Below, piece by piece: positions 4,930 through 5,521 of a stretch of 5,521 nt of DNA; positions within the stretch are counted from its first letter, which is position 1; the number at the start of each line of letters is the position of its first letter. Source of the DNA: Clostridiales bacterium (lineage in GTDB: Bacteria; Bacillota; Clostridia; Oscillospirales; Oscillospiraceae); NCBI GenBank assembly GCA_019421525.1, contig JAHZFC010000141.1, positions 1-5,521 of the forward strand, in the 5' to 3' direction. The position numbers and the translations under genes were made by a program. The notes below the pieces were generated by a model. The model had not been told where the DNA came from and ran no database searches. It was given only the letters and a program-made list of their open reading frames with translations.

Positions 4930-4971
4930 ATGGACCATTCCTTTCTTTGATGAAAACATATGAGATGTCAG

Positions 4972-5521
4972 TCATGCCGCCACGATCATCTGCTCCAGCG
5001 GGATCCCATCCGCATACCTCCGCTTATAGGCGGCAGTACAGGCACGGCAGCGGTCGAAATACTGCCGGGCCTTCCCCGGGTCCCCATAGCTTTTCCACAG
5101 GCCGCAGCAGGCATAGCCCTGCCCTTTGTTCTGGATGAATCCCTCCACATCTGCCAGAGGATAGCCCAAAAACAGCCCGATCTCATGGGGGAACCCCTCC
5201 TGGAAGCAAAGCCGCCCCGCCAGCTGGCGCAGCAAGTCACGACAGCTGCCTCCGGCGTGATAGCCCTGCTCTGCCAGATAAGCTCGGACCTGGGGGTCTG
5301 CCAGCTCACCGGCCAGGGCGCTCTCCCGATATAAGTACAGCAGATAGGAGCCCGTCCTCCGGCACCGTTTCAGCACCAGCAGGCTGATCCCCCGCCGTCC
5401 CAGGGACGCCCGCCAGGTCTTGAACTGCCGGGCGAACTGCTCCGGCTCTTTTGGAGAAAAGCGAAACAGCCCGGCGGACTTCACGCCGGCCAGGGTGGGT
5501 GCGCAGTGCTCGATCAAGGCC
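4972..5521 (-). CDS. DUF3793 family protein, 5' end beyond window
   Basis: The frame stays open to the window edge, so the true start is probably outside. A TTG at 5517 could initiate, but no ribosome-binding site can be seen, and I recall relatives having a few residues before the IEHCAPTLAG segment. About 182 residues are visible, close to the usual length of the family (roughly 190). Recognisable features, numbered from the TTG, are HCAPTLAGVKSAGLF (4-18), HEIGLFLGYPLADVEGFI (111-128) and CCGLWKSYGD (137-146). Cysteines at 137, 138, 157 and 160, the last two as CxxC, make the C-terminus look able to bind a metal or take part in redox chemistry; this is inference. The biochemical function of the family is not known to me. 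It tends to occur beside flavodoxin and iron-uptake genes in Clostridia, and here flavodoxin follows directly. It is predicted cytoplasmic, with no membrane segment. Confidence 0.85.
   Translation of the reverse strand, partial: ALIEHCAPTLAGVKSAGLFRFSPKEPEQFARQFKTWRASLGRRGISLLVLKRCRRTGSYLLYLYRESALAGELADPQVRAYLAEQGYHAGGSCRDLLRQLAGRLCFQEGFPHEIGLFLGYPLADVEGFIQNKGQGYACCGLWKSYGDPGKARQYFDRCRACTAAYKRRYADGIPLEQMIVAA

Noticed and set aside
4930..4959. Upstream ATG at 4959 as flavodoxin start
   Set aside because: It would add ten residues with no family counterpart and would place the start ahead of the AAAGGA ribosome-binding site that fits the ATG at 4929.

Overview
The window is GC-rich (clearly above 60% by eye) and densely coded, with Shine-Dalgarno-led genes. 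It carries a short-chain, clostridial-type flavodoxin, a DUF3793 protein, a DegV protein and a CsoR repressor. Together these point to an anaerobic Firmicute of the Clostridia, most likely an Oscillospirales gut bacterium (Flavonifractor or Pseudoflavonifractor-like). This placement is an inference from gene content and codon use, not a database match.

Layout. Positions 1-202 (minus) hold the N-terminal part of greA, cut by the window edge, behind a consensus promoter (TTGACA-N17-TATAAT) and a leader of about 125 nt that could fold into an attenuator. Positions 359-1063 (minus) encode an unrecognised 234-residue protein whose stop codon lies inside the greA -35 box. A divergent intergenic region with a nested palindrome and an extended -10 promoter leads to a DegV family fatty-acid-binding protein (1202-2047, plus). 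A metal module follows on the plus strand: a CsoR-type repressor (2123-2398) with its own promoter and a strong terminator, then a P1B-type metal-exporting ATPase (2536-4407). The ATPase promoter carries two CsoR-type operators in opposite orientation. A bidirectional hairpin (4450-4479) separates it from a minus-strand pair running in from the right edge: a DUF3793 protein (4972-5521, 5' end missing) followed by a flavodoxin (4498-4929).

How the genes work together. The clearest circuit is metal-responsive. CsoR has the Cys34-His59-Cys63 ligand set and should block the ATPase promoter at the operator overlapping its -10 box until the inducing metal binds. The ATPase then exports that metal. 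The regulator's own promoter shows no such operator, so it is probably made constitutively. The ATPase has no N-terminal metal-binding domain, and its last membrane segment reads HNAGS...NS instead of the canonical Cu(I) or Zn(II) signatures, so its substrate is open. Flavodoxin with DUF3793 suggests a redox or iron-economy function. No CRISPR array, mobile element, tRNA or rRNA gene was seen. No single unprecedented system is evident. The most novel-looking items are the paired inverted operators with a non-canonical exporter, the structured greA leader, the nested dyad before degV and the unrecognised gene upstream of greA.
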